From positions 21,942-85,941 of the forward strand of contig CAZBHH010000011.1 in the NCBI GenBank assembly GCA_964492065.1: a stretch of DNA of 64,000 nt, given 5' to 3'. Under the pieces are notes generated by a model, which was not told the DNA's origin, ran no database searches, and saw nothing but the letters and a program-made list of their open reading frames with translations. The DNA comes from JADKAC01 sp964492065 (GTDB lineage: Bacteria; Bacteroidota; Bacteroidia; Chitinophagales; BACL12). Position 1 is the first letter of the stretch; each line of letters begins with the position of its first letter. The translations under genes were made by a program, and so were the position numbers. This document shows, in pieces, positions 9,618-18,155 of the stretch.

Positions 9618-10685
9618 TCACTTTAATTTGACTTGTAAAACGACGGGCTGATGATCCGAATATTCAAAGCCCTGGTCTATTGTGTGTACGCTGATTATTT
9701 CGAGATTGGGCGACAGCAGGTAACAATCGATAATTGTTTTGAATGTGTGTGCATCCAAAGGCGTAACCAGGTGCCGGTTCGTCGGAATCTTCGGGTCGTA
9801 AGCCCATTGCCACCCGGGCATGTAATCGGCATCGATAGCGGGCGGTATATAATTGTCCGGTGCGCTGCTCCCAAAAGTTTGCGGGTTAAATCCGGCGGGG
9901 CATTGATTGAAATCGCCGCCGACTATCACGTAATTTCCCTTTTCGTATTCGGCGCCGATAATTTGTTTCAGGAAATCCATTTCCTGCTGTTTTACAATGC
10001 CTGTTTCATCGTAGGCAGAGTTGTGCGTATTGATTACAATGAGTTGCTTGCCGTCACGCATTGCATACCGGTTTAACAATATGCAGCGGTCCAGGAAAAA
10101 GATGCGTGTCGGCCAGGGAAATTTTCCCGGGTATTGATAGCGCATCGATTCAACAGGCAGATACCTGCTGAAAGTTGCTACGCCGCTGGTTACTCTCCCC
10201 AGCGGGTTTGTAATCGGCAGCGGTACATGCCGCACATTGTAATTTAAGGCAAAAGAAGATGTATAATGCGTTAAGGAATGAAAGATGGAATCGTATTGAT
10301 TGATAAAATAACTTCTCTTTGAGTTTTGGTCGATTTCCTGGAATAAATAAAACTGGATAGAGTCGTTATTTAAAACCGTTGAAAGTATTCCCGAAAAATT
10401 TTTGTCCCAAAGCTCCCTGGAAGTGCGCACTGTTTTGCCGCCGTCGTAGAAGAAATCGCTTTCCCTGCCCAGGCCGCCGTAACCGATATTCCAGTTCAGC
10501 AAATTAAAAACGGAATCGGTATTGCCAATGGCTGTGCCCCTGCCCGAAATAATTGCCTCCTCACTTGCGCCCGCTGCAGGCTTGTAATCCGTAACCGTTC
10601 CGTACAATATCAACCCGCCAAAAAATAACAGGGCGGCGATGAGCAACAGGAGCAGGATTCTGCCAATGAGTAGTATTATTTTCAT
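9618..10685 (-). CDS. Membrane-anchored endonuclease/exonuclease/phosphatase-fold protein
   Basis: A 355-residue protein with a strong N-terminal membrane helix (about residues 3-27) and then an EEP-fold domain. Recognisable fold pieces are NLLNWNIGYGG (first strand), FLFQEIDQNSKRSYF (metal-binding Glu), VINTHNS, VGGDFNQCP (Asp/Asn pair) and the final SDHQPVVLQVK (catalytic Asp-His). The family includes DNases, sphingomyelinases and inositol phosphatases; the substrate cannot be told. The anchor points to action outside the cytoplasm or at the membrane. It is the promoter-proximal partner of glpK (7-bp gap); a role in releasing glycerol or a phosphorylated head group would fit, but that is only inference. 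Confidence 0.85.
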   Translation of the reverse strand: MKIILLIGRILLLLLIAALLFFGGLILYGTVTDYKPAAGASEEAIISGRGTAIGNTDSVFNLLNWNIGYGGLGRESDFFYDGGKTVRTSRELWDKNFSGILSTVLNNDSIQFYLFQEIDQNSKRSYFINQYDSIFHSLTHYTSSFALNYNVRHVPLPITNPLGRVTSGVATFSRYLPVESMRYQYPGKFPWPTRIFFLDRCILLNRYAMRDGKQLIVINTHNSAYDETGIVKQQEMDFLKQIIGAEYEKGNYVIVGGDFNQCPAGFNPQTFGSSAPDNYIPPAIDADYMPGWQWAYDPKIPTNRHLVTPLDAHTFKTIIDCYLLSPNLEIISVHTIDQGFEYSDHQPVVLQVKLK

Positions 10686-10744
10686 TTCTACTGTTTACTT
10701 TTATCGTGAAATTAAGTTATTAATATGAAAACTGTTGGGCTGTA

Positions 10745-11584
10745 ATGATTCAACATACTTATGAATGGCCGCATTCGAAAAAATATACGCTGCAAGCCAC
10801 ATTCCTGGAAGGCAGCGATGATCCCGTTGGTACCATAGGCATTGTGCACGGCCAGTCGGATCACAGTGGCCGGTTTGCGCACGTAGCTGACTTTTTATGT
10901 GCAAATCATTATTCTATCATGGCAGTAGATTTACCCGGTCACGGACGTTCCGGCGGCAAGCGTGGACATATAGACACATTTGGCGATTATATAGAAACGG
11001 TGGACAGAATGGTAGAGGCATTGCAGAACCTGCAACCCGGGAAGCCGGTGTATTTGTACGGCCATAGTATGGGCGGAAATGTCGTGTTGAATTATATGCT
11101 CTCCGGCAGGTATCAGGTCAATGGTTGTGTGGTGACATCGCCGTGGATACGCCTCGCTTTTGAACCGCCAAAGTGGAAACAATCACTGGGGAAATTCGTG
11201 CGCAATATTTACCCGTCGCTGCAGCAGCCCACCGGCCTGGATGCCGCACTGCTATCGCATGATGAAACGGTGGTCGCCGCTTATAAAAGCGATCCGCTGG
11301 TGCATGGTAAAATCTCGTCGGCGGCATTTTTTGAAATATTGGAACACGGCGAAATAATTTTAAGTCCCGACCGGAAATTTACCCAACCCATTTTTCTCGC
11401 ACATGGTACCGGCGATAAAATAACTGATTTCACCGCAAGTCGGGAACTTGCTTCCCTGCATCCGGATATTATCTCTTATAAGGAATTTGACGGATTGTTT
11501 CACGAACTGCACAATGAACCCGGGAAACAAACATTACTCCAAGATATTTTACATTGGTTAAATCAACAGACACATCATGAATAA
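10745..11584 (+). CDS. Alpha/beta hydrolase, monoacylglycerol-lipase-like (serine aminopeptidase S33 fold)
   Basis: A 279-residue soluble hydrolase without a signal peptide. The nucleophile elbow is GHSMGG (Ser108), the oxyanion region is IVHGQSDHSGRF, and DLPGHGRSGGKRGH is the usual loop after strand beta-4. Acid and base are likely the Asp in LAHGTGDKITD and the His in FDGLFHELHNEPG. This pattern is that of lysophospholipase/monoacylglycerol lipase enzymes. It is divergent from the glpK operon with 59 bp between, and overlaps the next gene by 8 bp. A link to glycerol released from lipids is plausible but not shown. Confidence 0.88.
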   Translation: MIQHTYEWPHSKKYTLQATFLEGSDDPVGTIGIVHGQSDHSGRFAHVADFLCANHYSIMAVDLPGHGRSGGKRGHIDTFGDYIETVDRMVEALQNLQPGKPVYLYGHSMGGNVVLNYMLSGRYQVNGCVVTSPWIRLAFEPPKWKQSLGKFVRNIYPSLQQPTGLDAALLSHDETVVAAYKSDPLVHGKISSAAFFEILEHGEIILSPDRKFTQPIFLAHGTGDKITDFTASRELASLHPDIISYKEFDGLFHELHNEPGKQTLLQDILHWLNQQTHHE

Positions 11585-12029
11585 GAGTACATTGTCCACT
11601 GCGTTTTTAACGAATACGACTATTTTCTACGCCGTAATGATAGGTCATACCGCCTTTGCATTGACAGTGGTGTTCGTGCTTAAAGGAGCGATGGCGACTA
11701 TAGATCCCGCCAATAACAATTTGTTGTATTTGGCGATTGCTCTTTCCATCACAGCGGTATCAGGCGGATATATGTTGTATAAATCAAAAGTGGATGCCAT
11801 TCCCAAAGGCGGGGATGCACTTAAAAAATTGACGTTGTGGCGCTCCGCCTTTATTTTAAAAATTGCATTGATTGATGCGGCTTGTTTATTTCATTTGGTG
11901 TTTCTCATGCTGACCAATAACCGGATATACTTATATCTCTATATTCTGATGGCAGTGATCATGTTGTTGAACAAACCCATGCAGTCGCGGATTATGGAGG
12001 AATTGCAAATCGGAAGAGATCAGGTATAA
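11577..12029 (+). CDS. Small integral membrane protein, family not recognised
   Basis: 150 residues with four predicted membrane helices, at about residues 17-38, 48-66, 91-112 and 117-134. Short charged loops (KSKVDAIPKGGDALKKLTLWR) lie between helices 2 and 3. No catalytic motif is visible. It overlaps the hydrolase gene by 8 bp, so the two are probably translated together. A strong hairpin follows immediately. Confidence 0.8.
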   Translation: MNKSTLSTAFLTNTTIFYAVMIGHTAFALTVVFVLKGAMATIDPANNNLLYLAIALSITAVSGGYMLYKSKVDAIPKGGDALKKLTLWRSAFILKIALIDAACLFHLVFLMLTNNRIYLYLYILMAVIMLLNKPMQSRIMEELQIGRDQV

Positions 12030-12057
12030 AAAAAGGATTCATCTACTGAATCCTTTT
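12028..12057. terminator. Bidirectional intrinsic terminator
   Basis: AAAAGGATTCA (12031-12041) and TGAATCCTTTT (12047-12057) form a perfect 11-bp stem with a 5-nt loop. Read on the minus strand the stem is followed by seven T, and on the plus strand it ends in TTTT. It sits between two convergent genes and probably ends both. Confidence 0.85.
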
Positions 12058-12079
12058 GCGCCGCCTGTATTCTTACTGA

Positions 12080-12916
12080 TTAGAATCTAACGATTAATCC
12101 GCCGTTATACCTGGTTGATTTGCCCACGTTTTCGCCGTTGAGTACGATTGCACCGCCGGCATAAATACCGAGCATCTCAATTATATTGTAAGCTACGGTA
12201 ATGCCCGCTTTATGATAACTTACACCGAGTTTCCTGAAATCGCCGGGGTTCGGCAAATCGTGACCGCCTTTAACGCTTTGAATGGTGTAATACGCATCGG
12301 CGTAAAACTTGGGGTTGTTGTAACCGACTTTGAAATTGAATTGGGAGCCGCTCGGTGCGGGGTTGAAGCGCATTAAACCCGCTCCCTGAAATTCAAAGAA
12401 CAGGCCGCCGTTAAATCTCGCCATGGCGATAGCCCGCAGGTCAACAGCCGTTGCTCCCTGCCCAATACCGTATAAATCAACGACGTAATCCGATACAGGT
12501 GTGCTGATGCCGACCGCTGGCGATACGCTCAGGTTCAGCCCACCCATTTGCGCATCCACCACTTTGTATTTGGCGTAAAAAGCTAAGTCCTGAAGCCCCT
12601 TCCTGTTGACATCATCGCCATTAAAATCCTTGGTATCCACCATGATATAAGGCACAGAAACGGCTATTGCCAGTTTTTCTCCTAAGCCGTAGGTGCCGTA
12701 AATACTGAATGAATTCGTGTTGTAATCACCTGCCCAATTTGCCTCTTTGCCATTGCCCAAAAAGAAGGAATCATACGATTCAAAGGATCCGGAAACGGCA
12801 ATGGCCGCATTATTTTTACCGGGATAGAAGCCATCCACCGGCGCTTGTGCATTTACTTCTGCGAGTAAAAAAATACAAGAAATAATGAAAGCGATTTGTG
12901 TTATTCGTTTTTGCAT
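12080..12916 (-). CDS. Outer-membrane beta-barrel protein of unknown function
   Basis: 278 residues with a clear signal peptide (MQKRITQIAFIISCIFLLAEVNAQ, cut after NAQ or nearby) and then alternating amphipathic strands such as LAIAVSVPYIMVD, LAFYAKYKVVDA and FFEFQGAGLMRF, ending in Phe (NGGLIVRF), as usual for barrels inserted by BAM. It recalls the transporter-like MetA-pathway phenol-degradation barrels in general look, but I would not assign a substrate. A good -7 element lies 23 bp upstream. Confidence 0.75.
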   Translation of the reverse strand: MQKRITQIAFIISCIFLLAEVNAQAPVDGFYPGKNNAAIAVSGSFESYDSFFLGNGKEANWAGDYNTNSFSIYGTYGLGEKLAIAVSVPYIMVDTKDFNGDDVNRKGLQDLAFYAKYKVVDAQMGGLNLSVSPAVGISTPVSDYVVDLYGIGQGATAVDLRAIAMARFNGGLFFEFQGAGLMRFNPAPSGSQFNFKVGYNNPKFYADAYYTIQSVKGGHDLPNPGDFRKLGVSYHKAGITVAYNIIEMLGIYAGGAIVLNGENVGKSTRYNGGLIVRF

Positions 12917-12938
12917 TTCTTTTTTGATTTTAGCGTTT

Positions 12939-12971
12939 CAAAATTATTATTTTAAACTTTTATTGGACAAT
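12939..12971 (-). promoter_or_regulatory. Bacteroidota-type promoter for the 12080 gene
   Basis: On the minus strand TAATTTTG (12939-12946) matches the TAnnTTTG -7 consensus, with ATTG (12968-12971), a fair -33 match, 21 bp upstream. It lies between two divergent genes. Confidence 0.55.
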
Positions 12972-12982
12972 ATTACACACTA

Positions 12983-14722
12983 TTGTTTCAAATGCTGATT
13001 CAAATTGACATATTATCCGGCGTTCAAATTATTTCCAATACTCCTCTCGTCCTCGATCAACATTTTTACGAGGATGACAATGTGTTTATCACAGTGTTTG
13101 GCAGTGTATTTGACAGCGCAAAAATACAATGGCTGAATGTAAATGCAATTCAAATTTATCCCGATTTGAAAACTGCTTTCATGAACCGCATTGAAGGCGC
13201 CGGATCATTGATTATTTGCAATAAAAAAGAGAATACCATCCGGGTATTTACCGATCCGTATCGATTGTTTTGCCTGTATATTGTCCAACTGCCCGACAAG
13301 CTTATTCTGTCTGATTCGCTGCGGCAAATTGGCGAAAACGTACAGCTCACTGTTAATGAAACTTCAATTATCGAGTTGACTTGTATAAATACAACAATAG
13401 GCAATAAGACTATCTTCAATGAAGTCCAAACCCTGCCAGAGGGAAAAGTCTTCACCTTTTGTAAAATGGGAAACACGATTGCTATCGAAGAGGATGTGTT
13501 TTGGAAGTTTCCGGTGAGGCGGGACAGGGAAGTGGCTTTAACGGAAATATCGGAGGCCTTTTATGCACATGTGAAAAAGGGGTTGCAACTTTCCGACTCC
13601 ATTTCCCTGGCATTAACCGCGGGACTGGACAGCCGGGCGACACTTGCCGCATCGCTTACGGGTAGAGAAAAATTACAACTCTACACCCATGGATTTGCCA
13701 AGAGCAATGACGTGATAACGGCACAGCGCATCGCCGGGCATTTTGGTATGCATCATTTTTTTTACGACCTGAACACCGCGGACTTTATTCGGTCAATTCC
13801 GGATCTCGCCCGGATTGTCAATTCCGGGTACGAGTGTTCGTTAAACGGATTATCGCATGCCCATGCGGTGCGCTCCTATACCGGGCAGCAACAACTGGCC
13901 TCTGTCTTTTTTTCTTCTTTCGGCGGGGAATTGCTCCGGGCCTATTATTTACCCGCCGGTTTGCCCGGTGCCATTTCTTTAGATGCCATGGCCGACGGCA
14001 TCCGCAGGATTTCACAGGTGAAACTCAAATTCTCGGTCTTCAATAAAAGCGAAAACGCAGTGCGGGATCAGTTGAATCAATCCATTTACGACGAGTTGAA
14101 GTCGGCGCCGGATACATCTTCCTATTCTGCCCTTGCTGATTACTATTACCACCGCCGAAATTTCAATAGCGTTACTACACGCTTTGCAGCTCGCTATTTT
14201 AAAGTTTTTAATCCCTATTTCTCCAGGGAAATATACGATTTGCTGCCATCCGTGTCCGCACATGTAAAACGCAGCGGCGCTATTCAAAAACACATTGTGC
14301 AAACAGGTGATACTTATTTAAGCCGGCATCTTCTAAATAACCGCTATGCAGTTGATAATTCAGTGTATTCAAAACTGCGGGTGAAGGCCGCCCGCATGCA
14401 ACACCTTGCCCGGGTACTCGTCAATAAAGTGTCGAACCGCCAACGCCAAACCTTGTATTTTACCGATTACGATGCCTGGATAAAGAATGACCACCGGCAG
14501 TGGTTTTTACACGCATTTGAACCGGACGGTAATGCAAACATCTTCAATACGGGGGAATTAACCCGTTTTGCCAAACAATATGTTAGCGGTGAACAGCCTT
14601 TTGCTTACTATAGATTTCTCACCAATATTTTTTCCTTTTTAAATTGCATTAACAATTTTATACATGAGAATATAGATTTTTCGGGTGTCAATAAAAAAAC
14701 TTTTAAAAGTGATTGGGAATGA
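12983..14722 (+). CDS. Asparagine-synthetase-like protein lacking the N-terminal amidotransferase Cys
   Basis: 579 residues. The C-terminal half has the ATP-pyrophosphatase loop as LTAGLDSR (211-218), replacing the usual SGGxDS, followed by YTHGFAKSNDVITAQRIAGHFGMHHFFYDL and FFSSFGGELLRAYY, both typical of Asn_synthase domains. The N-terminal 170 residues look like a worn glutaminase (Ntn) domain: FTDPYRLFCLYIV parallels the usual DRFGIKPLYY region, but no catalytic Cys2 is present (MFQM or MLIQ start), so glutamine-dependent ammonia release is not expected. Homologues of this shape act as amide- or ligase-forming enzymes in secondary metabolism or polysaccharide loci; the substrate here is unknown. 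An alternative ATG lies 9 bp downstream. Confidence 0.75.
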   Translation: MFQMLIQIDILSGVQIISNTPLVLDQHFYEDDNVFITVFGSVFDSAKIQWLNVNAIQIYPDLKTAFMNRIEGAGSLIICNKKENTIRVFTDPYRLFCLYIVQLPDKLILSDSLRQIGENVQLTVNETSIIELTCINTTIGNKTIFNEVQTLPEGKVFTFCKMGNTIAIEEDVFWKFPVRRDREVALTEISEAFYAHVKKGLQLSDSISLALTAGLDSRATLAASLTGREKLQLYTHGFAKSNDVITAQRIAGHFGMHHFFYDLNTADFIRSIPDLARIVNSGYECSLNGLSHAHAVRSYTGQQQLASVFFSSFGGELLRAYYLPAGLPGAISLDAMADGIRRISQVKLKFSVFNKSENAVRDQLNQSIYDELKSAPDTSSYSALADYYYHRRNFNSVTTRFAARYFKVFNPYFSREIYDLLPSVSAHVKRSGAIQKHIVQTGDTYLSRHLLNNRYAVDNSVYSKLRVKAARMQHLARVLVNKVSNRQRQTLYFTDYDAWIKNDHRQWFLHAFEPDGNANIFNTGELTRFAKQYVSGEQPFAYYRFLTNIFSFLNCINNFIHENIDFSGVNKKTFKSDWE

Positions 14723-14728
14723 GATACC

Positions 14729-14736
14729 TATTTTTG
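14729..14736 (+). promoter_or_regulatory. -7 promoter element TATTTTTG directly before the DinB-fold gene
   Basis: Matches TAnnTTTG exactly and ends only 4 nt before the ATG at 14741, which would make the mRNA nearly leaderless. No clear -33 TTTG was found. Confidence 0.45.
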
Positions 14737-14740
14737 CAGG

Positions 14741-15241
14741 ATGAAACTGTTAGAAGCCGCAGGAAATTCACTGAACCAGGTGAGTACCCTATTAGCTAAA
14801 TTCAACGAAGAAGAATATTGCAGACCTCTGCCCATATTACATAATACATCCATTGGAAAACATGTGAGGCATATCATCAACTTTTATCAATGCATCATCA
14901 ATCCAAGTGAAAGTGAAGTGATAAGTTACGATACCCGGCAGAGAGACAAGCAATTGGAAGAAAATCCCGTTTATGGGAGAATCATCATTGATGCGCTGGT
15001 TGCTGACTTAAAGAAACTGAGCCCGGACACACCTGTAAAGGTGAGGCAGAATTTTTCAACCGTTGAAATGGATGATGCGCAGATAATAGACAGTACGATA
15101 GGCCGTGAAATAATGTATGCCTTTGACCATACCGTGCATCATCTGGCAATCATAAAAATCGGGTTGAATGAAAACTACCCCGATAAAATCACGGATGTCA
15201 ATTTGGGAGTTGCGCCATCCACTATCCGGAATAACAATTAA
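14741..15241 (+). CDS. DinB-like (YfiT-type) four-helix metal-binding protein
   Basis: 166 residues, mostly helical, with no signal peptide. Histidines sit where DinB-superfamily metal ligands are found: HVRHIINFYQ in the second helix and FDHTVHHLAIIKIG near the end. The superfamily includes bacillithiol and mycothiol transferases and many proteins of unknown role; nothing specifies this one. It ends on a TTAA shared with the convergent gene at 15238, so the two stop codons overlap. Confidence 0.75.
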   Translation: MKLLEAAGNSLNQVSTLLAKFNEEEYCRPLPILHNTSIGKHVRHIINFYQCIINPSESEVISYDTRQRDKQLEENPVYGRIIIDALVADLKKLSPDTPVKVRQNFSTVEMDDAQIIDSTIGREIMYAFDHTVHHLAIIKIGLNENYPDKITDVNLGVAPSTIRNNN

Positions 15242-16293
15242 TCACGCACCCGGTTCAGCCCCATTGCCTTTAACATCCAATTGGGCAGCGACGCTCCACG
15301 TTCCCTGTTCTTCAGGTGAATATACCAGCCGAATTTTTTAAGGATGGGCACTTTATGCGTTTCGACAAATTCGATGAGTGCGCCATCGGGGTCTTCAATA
15401 TAGGTGAAGTGCCCGGCAGCTTCTCCCATATTAAATGCGCCACTGTCAACCGTGAAGGGAAATCCCTTTTCGCTGCATCGCTTACCCAGTGCCTCCATGC
15501 CGACCACGTCAAAGCACAAATGAATAAAGCCCATATCGCCCCAGAACCGGTTTTCAAAAATTTTCCTCGGCGTACGGCCTTCTGTCTGCACGAGTTCAAT
15601 TGTGTTACTGCCCAGCAATGGCGCAAAAGGTCCGCGGCGTGGTGCGGAATGTCCGAGCAATACCCTGCGTGAAATACAATCGCCACCGGGCAATACGGCG
15701 GTATCTTCGAAATTGCCTTTTGAATCGTAAATGACAGTGTCGAAGCCGAGCAGGTCGCGGTACAATACCAGCGATTTTTCTATATCGCTCACACCGAACA
15801 TTGCCCCGTAAACACCGCCGGTGCTGTGGTTTGTCTTTCCAAACCAATTATCGGCTTCTATTACCTCAAATATGTTTCCGTAGAGGTCTTTCAGGAAAAA
15901 GTGCTTTTGCCCGGCCGGGTTCTCCGTTATCTCTCCGAGCATGTCGGCGCCCTTGCTTTTGATATGCGCAAAGGATGCGTGTATATCCCTGCTTTTAATT
16001 TTGCAGGCGTAAATGCCGAGGTCGCCGTACCGGATTTCGAAGTCGGGGCTAACCGGCCTGCGGCTCGTGTATTGCCAGATCTCCATGCCGCCGCCGCCGT
16101 TCATATTGACGGCCAGGATCGCATGGCGTTTCTGCGGAACTCCTCCCGTATAGGGCAACATCAGGTTGGCTTCGGCTGCCTCTTCAAATATTTTAGTATC
16201 CATGCCGAACACCTGGCGATACCATTTCCACGCTTCATGTACATAGGGATTTCCGATTCCGATCTGTTGGATGCTGCTGATTATTGGTTCCAT
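15238..16293 (-). CDS. Two-domain VOC (glyoxalase/dioxygenase-fold) protein
   Basis: 351 residues with two vicinal-oxygen-chelate modules, about 5-145 and 155-315 (KNRER-containing tail after). Module 1 has WYRQVFGMDTKIF and FFLKDLYGNIFEVIEA; module 2 has VSDIEKSLVLYRDLLGFDTVIYD, MGFIHLCFDV and FTYIEDPDGALIEFVE. The domain plan recalls 4-hydroxyphenylpyruvate dioxygenase-like proteins. The usual first metal His of each module appears replaced (IQQIGIG and GAMFGVSD, where family members often have IxHxxI), so only a partial metal site remains and activity is uncertain. It is followed upstream by an SDR gene on the same strand with a 34-bp gap, probably one operon. Confidence 0.75.
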   Translation of the reverse strand: MEPIISSIQQIGIGNPYVHEAWKWYRQVFGMDTKIFEEAAEANLMLPYTGGVPQKRHAILAVNMNGGGGMEIWQYTSRRPVSPDFEIRYGDLGIYACKIKSRDIHASFAHIKSKGADMLGEITENPAGQKHFFLKDLYGNIFEVIEADNWFGKTNHSTGGVYGAMFGVSDIEKSLVLYRDLLGFDTVIYDSKGNFEDTAVLPGGDCISRRVLLGHSAPRRGPFAPLLGSNTIELVQTEGRTPRKIFENRFWGDMGFIHLCFDVVGMEALGKRCSEKGFPFTVDSGAFNMGEAAGHFTYIEDPDGALIEFVETHKVPILKKFGWYIHLKNRERGASLPNWMLKAMGLNRVRD

Positions 16294-16327
16294 TCGTTAG
16301 TTGTTTCTATTAAAATCATTTTAGTGA

Positions 16328-17131
16328 TTAATTTTTATTGGGGTCCACCTTTGCGGCTAACCTGTAAAACAAAGCGGGAGCAAATTTGCGCAAGTAATAA
16401 GCAACCCATTCAATTTGCGCTATCATTATTTCCTTCTTATCCCGCTCAATGGCGCTTACAATTTTGTTGGCAACGGTGGATGGGGATATCCCTTTTTGCT
16501 GTGCCGGGTCGGCAATGCCGTGTTTGCTACCATCCTGCTTAATTGCATTTACGGATATTTCTGTATTTACCCTCGCCGGACTGATGATTAAAACCTTAAT
16601 ATTTTTATCCGACAGTTCGGCACGCAGCGATTCATAAAATCCCTGCAATGCAAATTTAGACGCTGCATAGGCAGTGCGCTCTTTCCAGCCGAACTTACCG
16701 GAGAAGCTGCTCATTACCGCAATCATGCCGCCGCCTTGTTGCAGCATATGCGGTAAGATTGCTTTGGTCAATGCCACGCTGCTGAAATAATTGACCTCCA
16801 TAATGCGGCGGTCAATTTCCAATGGCGTTTCTATCGCCTGCGACCTCTGGCTGATCCCGCCGTTGTTTATCAGCAAGTCAATGCGCCCAAATAGAGCCAA
16901 TGCCTTTTCTGCAATTTGAGGAAGAATATGCACGCCGGCGAGATCAAAGGACAATACTTCGGCTTCGGCTCCCGACTCCCTGCACCGGGCACACACCCGT
17001 TGCAGTTCGGCCTCACGTCTTGCCGATAGTATTAACCGGGTGCGCTTTTTTGCCAACGCATACGCCAACGCTTCGCCTATGCCTCCCGATGCACCTGTCA
17101 GCCATACGACTTTACCCTGTAAATCGTTCAT
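16328..17131 (-). CDS. Short-chain dehydrogenase/reductase
   Basis: 267 residues, classical SDR. The cofactor motif is TGASGGIGEA near residue 13, NNGG in LLINNGGISQRS, the catalytic Ser lies in MSSFSGKFG and the YxxxK is YAASK. The Arg pair after the second strand (SARREAELQ) suggests NADP(H) preference. The substrate is unknown. It is likely co-transcribed with the VOC gene downstream. Confidence 0.88.
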   Translation of the reverse strand: MNDLQGKVVWLTGASGGIGEALAYALAKKRTRLILSARREAELQRVCARCRESGAEAEVLSFDLAGVHILPQIAEKALALFGRIDLLINNGGISQRSQAIETPLEIDRRIMEVNYFSSVALTKAILPHMLQQGGGMIAVMSSFSGKFGWKERTAYAASKFALQGFYESLRAELSDKNIKVLIISPARVNTEISVNAIKQDGSKHGIADPAQQKGISPSTVANKIVSAIERDKKEIMIAQIEWVAYYLRKFAPALFYRLAAKVDPNKN

Positions 17132-17704
17132 AACCGGCGCTTACCTCCGTTGAAGCTTTTGTTGTATGCTCTTTCCAGGCGCCCGCATTTACCCGCCATT
17201 CTATGTATCAGTTTGTCGTTTACTACATTGACATTCCATACATGCATGTCTCAATAGTTTAAAGTGAAGATAAAGAATTACGGCCTTCCAGCAGTCCGCA
17301 GCCATAGGCCGGATAAATAACGGCACGGCATTGTGATTGTAACCGCTTCCCGGTAATAAAAGACTTACGAACAGAAATAATGACCTGTTGTCCAGGGAAT
17401 TTACCCGCTCTGCGAAAACGCATAATCCCAATGCCGGGGGCGATGCGATGTGGAACTCTGCAACCCCGGCAGTTGCAGATCCAAATTCCTTTGCGATGGT
17501 TACCGGCATTGACATGACGGGCAAATTTACAAATGAATGCCGGAAGCCGGTTTTTGAAGTCTTTTTTGTCCTAAACAGATTTTTTTCAATCTTTTGTAAC
17601 TTTTACATGCATTCAATCGCTTTACCGTTAAAATCCGTTAAATGCGGTTAAAAAAAACTTTATTTCCGGTATTTTCACAACACAATTTTGCGTAAACTTT
17701 GAAA
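17132..17704. other. Intergenic region, possibly with one unrecognised minus-strand ORF
   Basis: Between the divergent SDR and lipoprotein genes. A minus-strand frame at 17201-17524 (107 codons) has plausible codon use but matches no family I know and no clear start context, so it is not called as a gene. Near 17624-17654 there are three spaced copies of a CGTTAAA-like word (CCGTTAAA, CCGTTAAA, GCGGTTAAA), possibly regulatory for the gene at 17705. An AAACTTTG element at 17694-17701 sits just before that start. Confidence 0.4.
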
Positions 17705-18079
17705 ATGGACCCCGCATATCTGAAAACTGTTTTAATTACTGCGGTGATAGCCTTTAGCGCTTTAAATCTGTTTGGCTGCAGCACTACCGGGGCGCAAAAT
17801 GATAACACCAAACCACAACAAAATACCTCTTCGCTAAACGGTGAGAATGCTCCCATGGCATTCCCCGGGGCAAACACAGAAGAATCCGATCATAAAAATA
17901 TCATCATTGTATTTACGGTTGACGATGCCAAGCGCATTCACGTGGTGCAAATCAGCGGCGGATATAATTTACTCACGGAGTATATACGCAAATCACTGGA
18001 AGGTAAAGTGCTGGAATCCGATAATGCCGTTCCGGGTATTAATTACGTGATGACCGTAAAATTTCCCTCAACGATTTGA
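17705..18079 (+). CDS. Small lipoprotein with a TonB-C-like C-terminal segment
   Basis: 124 residues from the ATG at 17705 (a TTG 6 bp upstream is also in frame). The signal sequence ends in a lipobox-like LFGC (Cys25). A polar linker of about 40 residues rich in Asn, Gln and Thr follows. The last 65 residues (IIIVFTVDDAKRIHVVQIS and INYVMTVKF) resemble the small TonB-C-like domains that Bacteroidota use in periplasmic or outer-membrane proteins. Function is unknown. Confidence 0.65.
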   Translation: MDPAYLKTVLITAVIAFSALNLFGCSTTGAQNDNTKPQQNTSSLNGENAPMAFPGANTEESDHKNIIIVFTVDDAKRIHVVQISGGYNLLTEYIRKSLEGKVLESDNAVPGINYVMTVKFPSTI

Positions 18080-18124
18080 CTTCGTTCCCACATCGGGTTT
18101 TTCCAACTCTGGTCGAGGTTTATT

Positions 18125-18132
18125 TATATTTG
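18125..18132 (+). promoter_or_regulatory. -7 promoter element TATATTTG before the PIG-L gene
   Basis: Exact match to TAnnTTTG, 23 bp before the ATG at 18156. A T-rich stretch lies about 21 bp upstream in the -33 position but is not a clean TTTG. Confidence 0.5.
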
Positions 18133-18155
18133 AGCTATTCAATAAGAAATGGTAT

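Noticed and set aside
15826..16542. 238-codon plus-strand frame across the VOC and SDR genes
   Set aside because: Antisense to two recognised genes, with no family or start context of its own.
17201..17524. 107-codon minus-strand frame
   Set aside because: Codon use is acceptable but there is no recognised family, signal or start context, so it is noted only in the region entry.
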